DNA from: Mya arenaria
Lineage: Eukaryota > Mollusca > Bivalvia > Myida > Myidae
Length of the DNA: 64,000 nt
Assembly (NCBI RefSeq): GCF_026914265.1
Contig: NC_069123.1
Span: 36,417,178-36,481,177 of the forward strand
Direction of reading: 5' to 3'
Position numbers and translations under genes: made by a program. Below the pieces are notes generated by a model. It saw only the letters and a program-made list of their open reading frames with translations, made no database searches and was not told the DNA's origin. Shown in pieces: positions 48,950-61,720 of the stretch; positions within the stretch are counted from its first letter, which is position 1, and each line of letters begins with the position of its first letter.

Positions 48950-51310
48950 TTTGCTTATTGCTTGTATTCATTAGCTTTTCGAATTTAAATGTATTGGGGT
49001 GTCTATAAAAGTAGGGTTTTAGTAACTGTTTTCTGTCTATGCCTTTCTATGCCTAAGTGTTGACTTTCAAACAAATAATGAAATTCGTCCCCTAGTTTAT
49101 CATTGCAATGAGTACATAATCTTTCGTTTAGTGGTATTCTATGCCAATTGCTTTTTTCAATTTCAAGTTTCTATTATTTTTTGTTCAAATTTTATGAATG
49201 AAAATAACTATTTATTTGGAAATCTAGTAAAATACTTATTAAAACCAAAGTCGTTTTTAAAAATTCTATATTAGATATTGTTGCTTGCATTTTCTATGTT
49301 CGATGACCAATCATTTAAAAATAAATCGATTAGCTTTTGTTTTACGTTTTTTAAACACGCGTTGTTTTTTTTTACTTTTTGATTAAGCCATAATCATATT
49401 AAGACCACATTTGATAAAAATCGTTTTAATGAAATATACCCCAGGGATATTTTTTCTTTGATATTCTGTCATCTAATGGAAGTGCTAAGTAACATATAAC
49501 TTTATATATCAGTGATGTGAGTTTTTCTTGTGTATTGTTGTATGGTGTTTGTAATCTTCCCCAAAAACTATATTTCTTTCTTCTATATCGATTGATAAAG
49601 GTTTCATGCCAGTTTCATGCCTGTTTCGCCATAAAGCATGTAGTTTGGTGTTGGTCGTTTTAATTTGAGAACATATTTAAGCTGAATCCTTCCCAGTATG
49701 CTATTATTACCAAATCCCCAAATTTCTGCACCGTGTAACAAAATAGATTTTTGAGTTTCTCATCAGACTATACATTGCGCATGAGAAGCTATATGTTTTT
49801 GCAGCTAGAAAATGAACCGGTTCTACTTAAATAAATATTCGTCTACTAACTCTAAACTGTTATTTTTGAATTTAGAATCATAGAGCTGTTGTCAAACAAA
49901 TACAACTATTTTTGATTTTGTGGTATTGACTGTTAGTTTCCATAGATCACAATAATTGGAATATGTGTTAATAGCATTTTGTAATCCTATTTCTGTCTTT
50001 TTTTATTTTATTCATCGTTGATTTATATAACTTGCTTTAAATTTTCAGATTTTCCTTATTTTGTAACGGTCCGCTGTAGGCGGCGGCTGAGCGTTCATAA
50101 TAACGTTCCGTAAACTTGGTTAGTTATATGCAAATTAGCAAAGCCCGGGCTATGTGAGAATAGAGAAGTTAGTGTATATAAAGACCAGTGGACCCCTTAA
50201 GAGTCGAGCATGCTTGAGGGATCTGTTGGTGTTTGTTTCATTACGCCAGAAAGTTCGGATATCTGGTGTTTGTTAGGCTCGAACGTTACAAATGGTGGCA
50301 GCGGTGGGATGATGACAACTGCCTGAACGGAGTTGCCTTATCCATAAGATTCCCAGACCAAGACTCGGGACGAGTCTTCTCGGAGGGTAAAGTAATGTAA
50401 CGGTCCGCTTTAGGCGACGGATATCTGGTGTTTGTTTGGCTCGCACGTTACAATTTTTACGAAGTGTGTGCATATGTTTAGCCCCATGAAAGTCTCTGCG
50501 TGCTTATTTACATTTTGTCCCAAACCATTTTGCCACGATATTATGTTCATTATCTTTCAATTTATAACAACTATTGGAATTTGTTAAACCAAATGCACTT
50601 TTGCACGAATGTTTAAATACATAATTTAATGAGTCGACAATGTTATCTGACGTTTTGAGACGTTCGTAGATACTTTTTGTTGATCAATAATTTCAATAAA
50701 TCCATTACTCTCTACATTATTCCATAAAATCAGTTGATCTCACTTGTTGAAAATGCTTTGCATGTAATCCTGCATTTCGAATTATGTCAAACCAACATAG
50801 TTATGTGCATCGGATAAAATTGGGCAAAAATCATTGACTTTAAGACTGTTTATATACTTAAATAAACTTGATGTACATACTAGTATAATATAATCAACTG
50901 TGATAACGCCTTTACAAGTGGGGTTTCCAGTCATATCACCATGTGTTCGTCCATTCAATATATACAAATTATAAACCTGAAGGAAGTCGATAAGCCTACT
51001 TCCAACGTTATTTCTGGATTTTGTCACTATTATTGCGTTTAATATATACATTTTTCGGGTTTTCAAGTATTGCCTTTCAGCAAATGCCTTATCTATAAAA
51101 GTTAAATCATCAAAACACTTAGTTCTGGCATTAAAATCTCCGAACATGCAAGCAAAATTGTATTGGTGAGAAAGCCTCTCAAGATCGCTCTGTATATTTG
51201 AAAAAAGGGTCCTCTATTAAATATAACGAATTTTGAGGTGCTAAATATACTACACCACATAAAATATTTGTATCTGTTTTTACTAGTTCTTTACTTACGG
51301 AGAACTATAA
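48950..51310 (-). mobile_element. Degenerate non-LTR retrotransposon (LINE)
   Basis: Minus strand. 51310-50782 holds an endonuclease-like domain: GVVYLAPQNS, then a frameshift near 51205, then MFGDFNAR, NGRTHGD and LSDAHNY motifs. 49990-49640 resembles the end of a reverse transcriptase (AINTYSNYCDLWKLTVN followed by TKSKIVVF) with stops. 49180-48960 gives CTHCNDKLGDEFHYLFE, a C-terminal LINE signature. Most of the reverse-transcriptase core is missing, and a miniature LTR element sits inside. Not active. Confidence 0.8.
50062..50452 (+). mobile_element. Miniature LTR retroelement inserted in the LINE
   Basis: Left LTR 50062-50290 (TGTAACGGTCCG...AACGTTACA). Two bases later is TGGTGGCAGCGGTGGGAT (50293-50310), complementary to the 3' end of a leucine tRNA including CCA, so a primer-binding site. 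The interior is only 105 bp with no gene. The right LTR (50396-50452) is the same sequence with ~172 bp deleted. The left LTR has a TATATAA promoter-like motif at ~50175. The flanking ATTT on both sides may be a 4-bp target duplication. Non-autonomous. Confidence 0.85.
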
Positions 51311-51329
51311 TACCATCTTAACTTACAAT

Positions 51330-52760
51330 CAGTGTTTACACTCGTACTCTTGTACGAGATCTCATCCGCCTACTGGTGTTCTTTAAAGAAATAAAAATAG
51401 TTAGTCATTTTATAATTGATAATAAATGGATTAACATTCAAAACCGCAGTTTTTTTTCTGGCGTCTTGATGAGTAGGCTTCCTTTATGGCATGAGTTATA
51501 TCATAATTACATTGAATTCTGAACGTCTCCGGTTTGCAGAAAAACGTTGTTTCGTACTTATTATAATAATTATACTTGTAAACAACTGCAAACTTTAAGT
51601 ATTTATATTGATCCAAAATAAACCAATTACATGTGTTTTGGTTAAAACAAATTCTCTAGATTTGGACAAGATCTGGGCAAATGAGTAAGAACTAAGCGTT
51701 GCGCAAATAACAATTAAGGCACCCGAATGAAATCTTACGTTTTCTAGGTAAATAAGTTTTATCAGTACGAGATTTCGATGTTTTTGAGACGTTTGTTTGT
51801 TAAAGAAGAATTTAAAATGATTTGTACATTTTAATACTTACTATTTAGTGCTACTATATTTTCCTTGCAATTCAGCTTATAAGGTGGGTGTAAAGAGTTT
51901 TCTTAAATGAGTTTTTTTTTACATTACTTGTCTTTATTACAAACTGTACATATATGGTATTATTTTTTAATATGTTAAAATATTTAAAATCTGAAAATCT
52001 GTATTTAAGTTATATAGCGTAGGAATGAAATAAATAATGATATTAAAAGTGTTCGAAAACTGCACTTCTGTTTTTTTTTTTGTATTTTATCTAAATGTTT
52101 CTCAACATAAGTACATTTATTATATTGCGGTAAATGCATAATAAACAATGAAGTCCTGTTTGTTTGTTTGTTTAATTGTTTAAAGCATGGTTTAAGACAG
52201 CCACTTAACGCCCACTCAGTCGAGCTACACGCACTATAAACTGAAATGTTGTTTATATAAGCTTGTTCCAATGTATCATTTTCACATGCTGGTCTGTTTT
52301 GGCTAAGGTACGATATTCTAGTATGTATTTAATGCATTACTTGAAATGGAGTGTACGATCATTTGTATATTATTTGAGTTTAAGTGTCTGTCTGTGTGTA
52401 ATTATATAAAGACTTCATTTTTACAGCGGTCAACAAGTATAACATCCTAATTGAATAGGTACTTGTTTGTGGCACAACGGTGATGCTAATGAGAACTATT
52501 GAGCATTGGTTTCTTTTAATTAAGGATATGAATAATTAATTTTAAGTTTGTACAGTTTAATAGTGTTGAGGATCAGTGCTATTAATATGTTTGTATTGTT
52601 ATACTATGTACATTTGATGTTTATTTCAGCCACTTTATTAGAAAGAGACATGCATCTTGTATTTCAAGTGAGTATATAAAATGTGTGTTAAGTGAACCCC
52701 GGTAATGTTGCAGACTATACTTGTTCTATCTTGTTTTGCAGAAGAGCGTGTAACGTTTGT
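51330..52760. repeat. Segmental duplicate, unit 2
   Basis: Partner of 45845-47650. This unit runs on into the splice acceptor of the signal-peptide exon. Confidence 0.75.
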
Positions 52761-52836
52761 GTCAGGTGGACCGTAACAATGTTGCAGCTGCCGAGGCCGA
52801 TATTAATCCTATTATGGGCTGTCATTATTGGCTCAG
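52742..52836 (+). CDS. Orphan first coding exon encoding a signal peptide
   Basis: Acceptor TTGTTTTGCAG, a 37-base 5' UTR piece, then ATG at 52779 with A at -3. Nineteen codons follow (MLQLPRP, then the hydrophobic ILILLWAVII, then GS) and a GTAACG donor in phase 1. Phase 1 is the phase used at every module border of the receptor gene, and the missing first exon of that gene would look like this. No intact partner exon lies downstream within the window. Confidence 0.5.
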
Positions 52837-55073
52837 GTAACGAATTTGTACCTACCCTAATGCTCATAACTGCTTCAAATTTGATAACTTATGTCATATG
52901 TTAAAAGCGATAATTAACTTAGTAATTATTTATTCACCCAGGAACTCAAGATCCTTCATTAGAGACATTGTTGTTGACATCTATCAACCATTTTTAAAAA
53001 AATCAAAACAATAATACAATAATATTAATTGTGATAGGTCTTATTTGGGAGTAAGAGTGCATCTTTTAAAATAGTGTGTGTTTTTTCACTTAAATATGCA
53101 ACAATTCAATTTGACAAATGAGACAAAAGTTAGGAAATAGAAGTAGTAATTGTACATAATACAAAACAACAACAAAAAATTGACAAAGCTCAATATAACA
53201 GGAAATCTGTATGAAAACACAAATCCTTAAAGGCCATAATTATTTAAACTGAATTAAGGTATAAGTAATACACACTTTTATAAAGCTTTTACCGACAACA
53301 TAGTTATTATCATGGTACACTATGGGACTTTTATCCAAATTTTGAAGATTTTTTACCGTGAATTAAAAATATTTTGTCTATATTTGATTTTTTTTTCACA
53401 TTATCAGAGATTATAAAATAAACACAACAGTTTCTGGTAAGATAAACTTCAGTTAACTGAAAAATTAAGTTCAACCGAACATATTATTGATACACATGGA
53501 AAAAAATCATTTTGATTGATCTTGTGTGTCTTCGGAACAGAGCAGTATTTCGATGTTTGAAAATATAAAGCAGTTTAATAAATTCATAAAAAATAGTTAA
53601 TAATAAGACAACCTGCTGAAATCATTTTAAATATTTTCTATGATGTCTAATGAACAATTTAAAAGACAATTTATGATAGTTTACCGTTCAGTTTTGAAGA
53701 AAATATACATAATGTCATGTAACTATACATTTTTATAACTAATAAAATGCTTAAAAATCAACCTTTTTCTTGTAAAAATTGATAAAGCTTAATTGGACTT
53801 ATTCATAAAATGTAATCATTAAAATAAATGAATTTTACTTATGATACTAACTCAGAATTCAGATTTAAAAACAATGAATGTACTTTTAAATTAAAATATG
53901 TAAAGAAACAAGAACACTAAGCAGGCGGTAATGCCCCTCCAAAAATGTCAGAGTGAAAGTTCTCAATTAATGTCTTTTTAATATTATAACATGTTAACAG
54001 TCTCTGTTGGTAATCGATGTCTATTTGTTTTATTTAGTCAATGGTATTCTAACATTTAGAATTTTTCACAATAATTCTTCACTCTTCAACATTTGAAGTT
54101 TGATTTGTTCTCATGCGTTTGTACTTGTAGTGTGTGCACAGATGATGATTACTCAATGCTGAGTCAATGCTGATTTGGTTTTCATGCCCCTTCAGGTTCT
54201 TTACCCATCTAGAATGATTATGCTGTAAAAGAAAAAAAAAGTACTTTCTAACTAATTTTAATAGATAATAATACTGCCATATATATACAAAATAAAATAT
54301 AAACAGTTTAATATTTCTCAACATTATTTAAAAACAACAACAATAAGCAGATACATACATGTATATAATATAAAGAAAATTACTAAATTTATCAATAAAA
54401 TTCATCATCACCACCAGCATCACCACCACCACCACCACCACCACCACCACTGGATTATTGAATACAGTGAGTTTATAAAACAACAAACACCAACTCAAAT
54501 ATGTTTTATATGAAATACTCACATCATCTCTATCAGATGTGACTGCCTTGTGGATAGACATGGATGTCAAATCTGTCTCAATGATCCAACAAAGTATTTA
54601 ATGCAGGCTGGAATTCTTCATATAATAGTAATATTCAGTCATTTTCCTGCCTGAAAGAAATTAGACTTCTGATTATCAACCAACAGAAGCTACAACCGTA
54701 AAATACAAATGCACATGTATTAATTATACATTCTGCACTAATATCCGTTTTAGCCAAGAGTAAGGGTTGGTAGGCACTGTGTAGTTGTTGTGCATATGGT
54801 TGATAATGATTCACAACAGTATGGCGTTCAACGAGACCTACACCAAGCAAATGAATGTCGGCTGTGTCCAAGCTGTCGTGGCTTCCAGTCCGAAACCATG
54901 TACATCTTTTACTACAGGTTTATTTTGAAAATATGCAGTTTGTAAACAAATAATGGGTATTTTTAAGTCTAATATTTTTCTAAGATAAAACAATCAAATA
55001 AAAGATTACATACTCATATCATATACATAAATGATGTCCATAAGTACATTTAAAAATATGCAACATGAACATA
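52837..55073. other. AT-rich interval
   Basis: No gene recognised. Contains the MITE-end fragment near 53040-53075 and a (CAC)n run at 54403-54450. Confidence 0.5.
54403..54450. repeat. (CAC)n microsatellite
   Basis: CATCACCACC repeats with one CAG interruption, about 15 triplets. Confidence 0.95.
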
Positions 55074-55399
55074 ATGCACCAGTCAATTGTAACCACGGCC
55101 CCACCCCCAGGTCTGGGGATATGCCGGGGATAGCCGTGGAAATGGGCTGTGTTTTTACCTTTCAGGTGGCCTCGCAGTGCCGGGTGAATGCAGTGGTTTT
55201 GTCTTTGAGCAAAATATAGCAGGGAATATGCCTTACCTAGGCTCCCTGGGGTACGGGGGCATATGGCGAGGATTTGACCATCAGTTCGTCCCCACAGGAC
55301 GAGGATTTTACCCGGGGTTGGCTGGACCGAAAGTCAAAGTCCCAGCTATTCCTCGGACCTGTGGGGGGGGGGGGGCGTGGTTACAATTGACTGGTGCAT
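55074..55399. mobile_element. MITE with ATGCACCAGTC ends
   Basis: Terminal inverted repeats start ATGCACCAGTCAATTGTAAC and match at the other end over ~25 bases. TA flanks both sides. GC-rich interior with a 13-base G run at 55363-55375. I recognise this element as common in bivalve genomes, from memory only. Internal open frames are incidental. Confidence 0.85.
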
Positions 55400-55925
55400 T
55401 ATAAGTAGATGTAAAGTATGTAACATGTATATTTATAGTACATGTAGAAATATTAAAACGCTGTCTTAACATTTAGCAATTAAAAATGATTTAATAATTC
55501 CAGAGATAAATTAAAAAATAAACATTTTTGAACACATAAACGTACACAACTACTCAAGGATACTTACATGAATAGCCCTTTGATACAAATATCCCAGTTC
55601 CATGCTGATTGTTGACATTAGTTTTTTCGACAGAAAATCTTCTCTATCTCGTATAATTCACTTATAATCCATGTTTTACTGTAATGACTCAAATTGTTAG
55701 ATGTATCGAAATCAACTGTAATTGTGCACTTTTAGTGTTTACTCATTTTAAACGTATATTCATGAAAAAAACTTCACCGAGTTTCCAACTATTAATCGAC
55801 GATGCAGAAATTCCATTATTGACATTGCATAATCTATAATCTGAAGTTGAATAAATGTGAGTTTATATGTATTGTTAGTTTTAAATAATTAATATCTGGT
55901 AAACCTTTCTAAATGTGTATTTCAG

Positions 55926-55985
55926 ATGACCTTCCAGGGCGACCAAATCCCCCCTTAAACACCACCAAGCCGACTAATGTGTCAG
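55926..55985 (+). pseudogene. Copy of the third linker exon, still open
   Basis: 60 bases, same length, splice sites and phase as 14261-14320. Encodes DDLPGRPNPPLNTTKPTNVS. Intact by itself but without working neighbours. Confidence 0.8.
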
Positions 55986-57687
55986 GTAACACCTATGTCA
56001 GCAAATATTAGTATCTGAACAATTTGGTAATAGGAATATTGAAGTAAAAAGTATTTCATTATTTGATTTCAGCCTTTTCCGTGTTATACATTAGCGATTT
56101 AATCATTTATTTTACCCTTGAGAAATCTAAAAGTGCAATTGTTCACAGTTTAGAGCTAGATCCAAAGAAGTGAGGCTTCTTTTCGTGGACTGACCAATGA
56201 CGGACCAATGAAGGACTGAAGCTTAAAGTACAAAGGAAGATTATTTTAATGATGTTTCCATCTGCATTGTAAATTGTAATTCAATAAAGCTATGCCCATC
56301 TTTATAAGGGAGTTAATATTTTCATGCTCCCTAAGACTGGTATATAGTAATCACACTGTCTGCTCGTACGTTAGTTTGTTCGCATGTGTGTTCCTCAGTT
56401 GCAACATTGTCTCAGCAATGATTTTCTTGTTATTGATTGGATTAAATTTAAGGTTCACAGAAGTGTAGAGCATAATGATATTGTTTGGTTCACATCAATT
56501 TAGCTGCTCTTGAAAATGATCACAATTAGAAGTTAACGTCATTTGAAATGGATTTCACAGTAAAAAAACATGTCTCAGACATATTTTTTTAATTCGTGAT
56601 GGGAATTCAATCAAACTTAAAACATTTGCAAAGCATCGTGGAAAGGAGAATAGAGCTAAACTTGTGTGCTCTTCAAACTTGTAGAGCACTGAAAATATGT
56701 TTTCTAATGAAATATATGCTTTAACTCAAATGTTAAGGTCAAATTTTAAGTAAACATAATGCACTATGGATTGTATAGCAACAGTTCATGTATCAGCCAT
56801 TTTTTTACGGAACTATTTTTTTGAATGTAGCCAAACTTCACAAAATGTCGAATAACATAGAACGATGTTTTGTGCATAAAACTTGTGATTTAATATCAAA
56901 AGTCAAGGTCGAACTTGAAGGTCAACAGTGTACATTTTTGATTTCACATAAAAAAAAATCGTGTCTTAGCAATCACTGTTTTGCTTTTAGTTTGAATTAA
57001 GTCCAACATCCCAAATCTGTACAGATCCATTTTGAATGTGATTTTCATCTGTGTGATGATCTCAGATGTCACAGTCACACTAGGAGGTAACAAAATGAAT
57101 TTCATAGAAATAAATGGGTGATACCGTTTTAACTTTTACTTGAAATGTCATCAATCTTCACAGAATTATTGACCACTATGGTAAATTATGTCCCAAATAA
57201 AATTTGTGCTACAAACTCAACGTAACACATGAAACAAAACCATACATACATACATAGCAATCAATCGTGTCTCACCAAAAACATTTTAACTATTTATAGG
57301 AACTTAATCAAACAGAATTGTTGAGAACCATGTAAAGTTTTATCGCGCATAAAGTTCTTGCTCTTATTTGATATTTCAAGGTCACAGTTGGAGTTCAGTA
57401 ATAACTGTATACCTGGTGCTGGAAATCTTCTCAACCGTCACAGATCCGTAGAAAACCTTTTTAAGGCCTTTTTAAGATGAATTTGATTTTGATAAAATAT
57501 TTATTCAACATCAGTAATATAATTATACTAATGGTTATCCATCTGATGGAACCAATCCGCATCATCTGTCTTGTTTCAGCTCTTGTTGTTTGAAAACGTA
57601 TTTGTTTTATTACTGTTATTATGAATTTGAGCAACTTTGTAAATTTTAGTTTTGCTGTGTTTTAACCCTTGCTGGTGTGTATATTTG
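55986..57687. other. Intron-like interval between copied exons
   Basis: Longer than the matching intron of copy A (0.66 kb). Pieces match it at both ends. The middle holds repeated AAACTT(C/G)ACA...AGAGCA phrases and no gene. Confidence 0.5.
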
Positions 57688-57828
57688 AATGTTGCTCTGC
57701 GCGTAACGTGAGTTACGAATGTCGGGGCCAAAATTGTACTCACGCTGTCGACATCAACGCCATCAAAACAAATTCTTACCTCTTCCATTGCCTCGCGTTC
57801 TTTGAGGAATACGTCGTCTGTGGCGCAG
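57688..57828 (+). pseudogene. Copy of DB module 5 with lost splice acceptor
   Basis: 141 bases, fully open, all six cysteines kept. But the acceptor TATATTAG of copy A reads TATATTTG here, so the exon cannot be spliced in the same way. Confidence 0.85.
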
Positions 57829-58134
57829 GTAGAATGATATTGAATATATACATGTATAGTTTTCAATACTCAGCTGATAGATAAATTCGGTTCGTATTTT
57901 GGTATTTCTTCTCAGGTTAACAATTCTTTCAAAACTGAAGTGCCAATGCATGTTAATTAGATGAAATTGAAACATAATGTGCATTTACCTTAATTTTCAC
58001 TTGTCTGGTATTTTGAGATTGGCGTTTTTTCAGTCGTCATAGATGAAGATGTTAAAAATCGGCATAATATTCCATTAATATTGTCCCGCAAAATAAAGAA
58101 TGAAAATTGACATTGTTTGCAAATAACTTCACAG

Positions 58135-58295
58135 ACGGCAAGGACCTCTCTCTTTGCTGAAAAACCCAAGGAGTGGATGAGCTCTGCGTGCCGTTCTATC
58201 GTGGGCAAGTTCCGTCCCACGAAAATAAATGGGAGCTGGGCCTGTGTGTACAGCACGCTGTGCCCATCTTAGAGTGTTCCATCAACGGCATGCCA
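58135..58295 (+). pseudogene. Copy of DB module 6 with stop codon
   Basis: The second Cys of the CC pair is TGA (58158-58160), a later Cys is Tyr (CVPFY), and the donor is gone (CATGCCATAAAC). Confidence 0.85.
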
Positions 58296-59755
58296 TAAAC
58301 TGATTTTTTAATTCATTCACATGAAATTTGTCTTCATGTAACCTATGGCATCATGCAATTAAGTATATGTTCAGCAAGGACCATTTCTCTGAATATAATA
58401 GGTATCCAGGTGTGCCTTTGGAAATCTCGACAGTAGGAAAAACATTAATGGTATCTCTTTCATAGAAATCCTTTTACAGATGATTCTATATTGTGACAAT
58501 ATATATCTGAAGCAAGGCCCATAACGTTTCACTTTAATATGTGTTAAGGCATAACTCTTGGTAAACTGATATAGTTAAATGCAGTGAACGTCATAGTTTG
58601 TGTGTGCCTCGATTTAATAGAATATTACATTCATGCGTGTATGGCCATCAATTGCAAACATGTTTACTCGGTACCTCAGTGTGTTTGTTGATGAAGAAGT
58701 GTTTGGGCCATCGATGGCATACATGAGTAATTGATATGTCTGTGTGTCTTGGTTAAATAGTGTAAGGGGCATCATTTGTATACATTTTTGTCTGTCTTGA
58801 TTTAGTAGTATGTCGACCATCAATGGAATACATGAGTACTTGTTTATTCTGTGTCATATTTAGTAGTGTATGGACCATCAACGGCATAAACAGATACTCA
58901 ATGTATATGTACCATTATTGATTGACCCTTGGTTAGTTCTTATTTAACTATCTACCGAACAAATCACCAAATCATTTACAAATAACAATATGTTTATATT
59001 TGTGTAACAGTTTCTGTCTTGTGACGTTGTGTGTATCACGTTTTATGTTGGTTTGGCATCGATTTTCGATAAAATATGAGGCAACTGTAGTTTACTATGT
59101 CTTATATGTGTTTTGAATATGGGCAATGAGTTGCAATTATGTGAGAAATCGGTCGGTGTTTTAGCCTAAATATAATTTGTGTTCATGTGTTATTTGATCA
59201 ATAATGAGTTATAAATGTTTAGATTTCTTGGTGCTGATAATAGGTCTGCACTGCAAATATAGCCCCGGTTGGAAGTTAAGATTATTTTTTTTTTAAATGA
59301 TGTATTTTATGTTTCATTCTCTATGTGATTCAAAATACACAAAACACACCCTTTTCAGTAATCACAACTTTTTCTTTAGAACTTTACATATAAAGCTCAT
59401 TAATAAACAGGTGGTAGAATTGAATGGGATTAATGTCATTTGATTTACTGATATACATGGTTGCCCCCTTTGGTGCGACCCTTTTTTCCGACTCTGGATT
59501 ACTAGAGAATTAATTTGGCGGTTTTGCGCAAATAATACTGAACATTGACTGACAAAGAAACAGCTTTAATCTATGTTTGAACATTTCATTATACTTTTTT
59601 CAAGTGGTTTCAGTAGTCTTTAGGATATTTTGAATGGAGTGCTCGCAGTTTGTATTCTGCTTTATGCTTATGTTTTGCGACATACGTATTCATAGTAACT
59701 TTGTAAGCAATATAAATTATACATTAAACGTGTATTTTTATCGTCGAATTACACA
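58296..59755. other. Flank of the duplicated block
   Basis: 58.6-58.9 kb has four loose repeats of ATGGACCATCAATGGCATACA type. From ~59140 the sequence matches the 3' flank of the receptor gene (24000 onward). Confidence 0.55.
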
Positions 59756-60360
59756 TACTAGAAAGAGTACTCTTACATGCTTAACTCGGAACTTGGTAGA
59801 TACCCTCTAAATATTATAGTTAAAACCAGAATAATAAGTTACTGGAGTAAACTCGTTTCATCTCATGACTCGAAAATAAGTTCCTTGATATATAAATACA
59901 TTTTACCTAGTTTGGGCCGGTTAAATCAAACCACTACTTGATTCAACAGGTTATACCTACGTTTGGCTTAACCAAACAAGATAACCTGCAAAACATGTTA
60001 GCAAACTTGTGAAATATAATCTTGTAGACCGATTTCAGCAGCAAACGTGTTTTGAACAATTTAATATTTCGTCTAAGGAAAGAATGTATCCTCTAATTAA
60101 GTCGGATGTAAAATTTGAAAAGTACCTTAATATCTTACCCCAATCTCTACGTTTAACATGTTTGTATTTCCGTTCTAGCAACCAGAAATTTACTGTCGAA
60201 ATCGGTAGATGTGGGCAAAATGCTGTACCAAATGTCAATAGAAAGTGTATTTGTTTTTTAATCTAAACGATGTTGGTGACGAACTGCACTATTTACTTAT
60301 ATGTCCACTTGTTAGTGGTCATAATTTGTTTGAAAAAAATGTGTGAGATTTCATCTTAAA
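59755..60360 (+). mobile_element. LINE 3' fragment
   Basis: MLNSELGRYPLNIIVKTRI, then YWSKLV, KISSLIYKYIL; then from 60009 EKYLNILPQSLRLTCLYFRS and, slightly frame-broken, VGDELHYLLICPLVS. These are C-terminal LINE protein signatures, apparently the same lineage as the element at 48950-51310. Copy A lacks it at the matching place, so it arrived after the duplication. Confidence 0.75.
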
Positions 60361-61030
60361 TTTAAGGGCCTTCAGTGCAAGTTTTCTTTTGTAATTTTCT
60401 TTTTTTTTTAAAAATGAAGCAAATTTTATATTTATTTCGAAAAGGATCAATCAACTTATTGTGATACAAGGAACTACATGATACAATAACAAATATGTAG
60501 AATTAAATAAAAAGTCATAAGCTTATGCAAGAGATATTGTATTTTTATCTGCAAGTTTTTGTGCAAGAATACTTTGTTTAGTTTGCATAATACCGATTAA
60601 TATTTAGCAATACTTTATCAATGCAGCAATATTTGTTAGTCCGTGTGCAAGTTCATATGCATGCAAGTGATACATAATATATGCATGTAGATACCATATC
60701 ATATTATTCAACTGAGACAATTATACCTTTAAGTAAGTATTTGATCCCCAAATATTTACCGTGAAGCAATTTCTACTGTATGGTACTTGTTGAGGAAAAT
60801 GCTGTAAATATTTATATGAAAAACTAAAGAAACAAACTCAATAGCCGAAAGATTAGACATACACCCCGTTAAATGGCACATGTATATGTATCTGTTTCAT
60901 AATTACTAGATAAATAACAAATTATACACATGTTCATTTGAGTATTCTTATTCAAGAGTGTAATTTCAAACAAACTTTAAAAAAAATATTGCTGTAGTGA
61001 GTCTGTTCCAACATCAAATATATTGTATTT
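60361..61030. other. End of the duplicated 3' flank
   Basis: Matches ~24770-25390 in order (for example TTGTGCAAGAATA, ATATGCATGCAAGTGAT, TATTCAAGAGTGTA). Confidence 0.65.
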
Positions 61031-61720
61031 CTCAAAATTATACATTGTTGTATTCCAAATACTTTTTGCATTGATCAAACATCCATGCTTTGTCCAATCT
61101 TGTATTGAATGAGTCGACACTATCTGCTGATACCGCTTCACTTGTAAGGTTATTCCAGTTGTTAAAAAAAAGATGAAAAAATGATGTGAGAAAATAAGTT
61201 GAAACGAATACTTCTGTCAGTATTTTTATGAATTTCCTCTTGTTCCATAAGGAACATTTGATAGAGCACCTTTGAATAATCAAAGTCCACTTTTTTCAAC
61301 ATTTTATACAGAATTTCTTCTTATTATAATCAAATTAAATAATACGACGATATTCAAATGTAGGAAGATTGAGCTCTTGTAGCCGATTTTCAAATGGAAA
61401 ACCCTCAGTAAGCCGTGTGGAACTAACCTTGAAGCGCCTTTCTGCACATTTTCAATAATACGTTTGTTCTTTTGAAATTGGTTATAAACACTACTTAAAA
61501 AGGCCAGGTTTGGTCTGATCGTATAGAGTTAAAACGTGATTTTTATCCATGAAACTAAAATTTCTGCTTATTAAACCAGTTATTCTTTTTGCGTTTTCGA
61601 CTTCCGTATGGATTTGTTCATCAAACTTAAGGTTGCTGGTGAAATGTATATCATAATCTTTTTCTGTAGCAACTGTATCAAGTTCTGAGAAAGAGCCGTT
61701 GTTTGTTGATTTTTGTGTGT
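61031..61720 (-). mobile_element. Second LINE fragment, CR1/jockey-like C-terminus
   Basis: Minus strand. DYDIHFTSNLKFDEQIHTEVE, then ISRNFSFMDKN, LTLYDQTKPGL, LNLPTFEYRR and finally NNWNNLTSEAVSADSVDSF and TRLDKAW. These are the usual end of CR1/jockey-type reverse-transcriptase proteins. Frameshifts and stops are present. Confidence 0.75.

Noticed and set aside
50273..50473. 66-residue minus-strand open frame
   Set aside because: It lies wholly in the mini-LTR element, antisense to its primer site.
55031..55404. Two overlapping plus-strand open frames with many Gly/Pro
   Set aside because: They lie within a MITE with inverted ends and are explained by its GC-rich interior.
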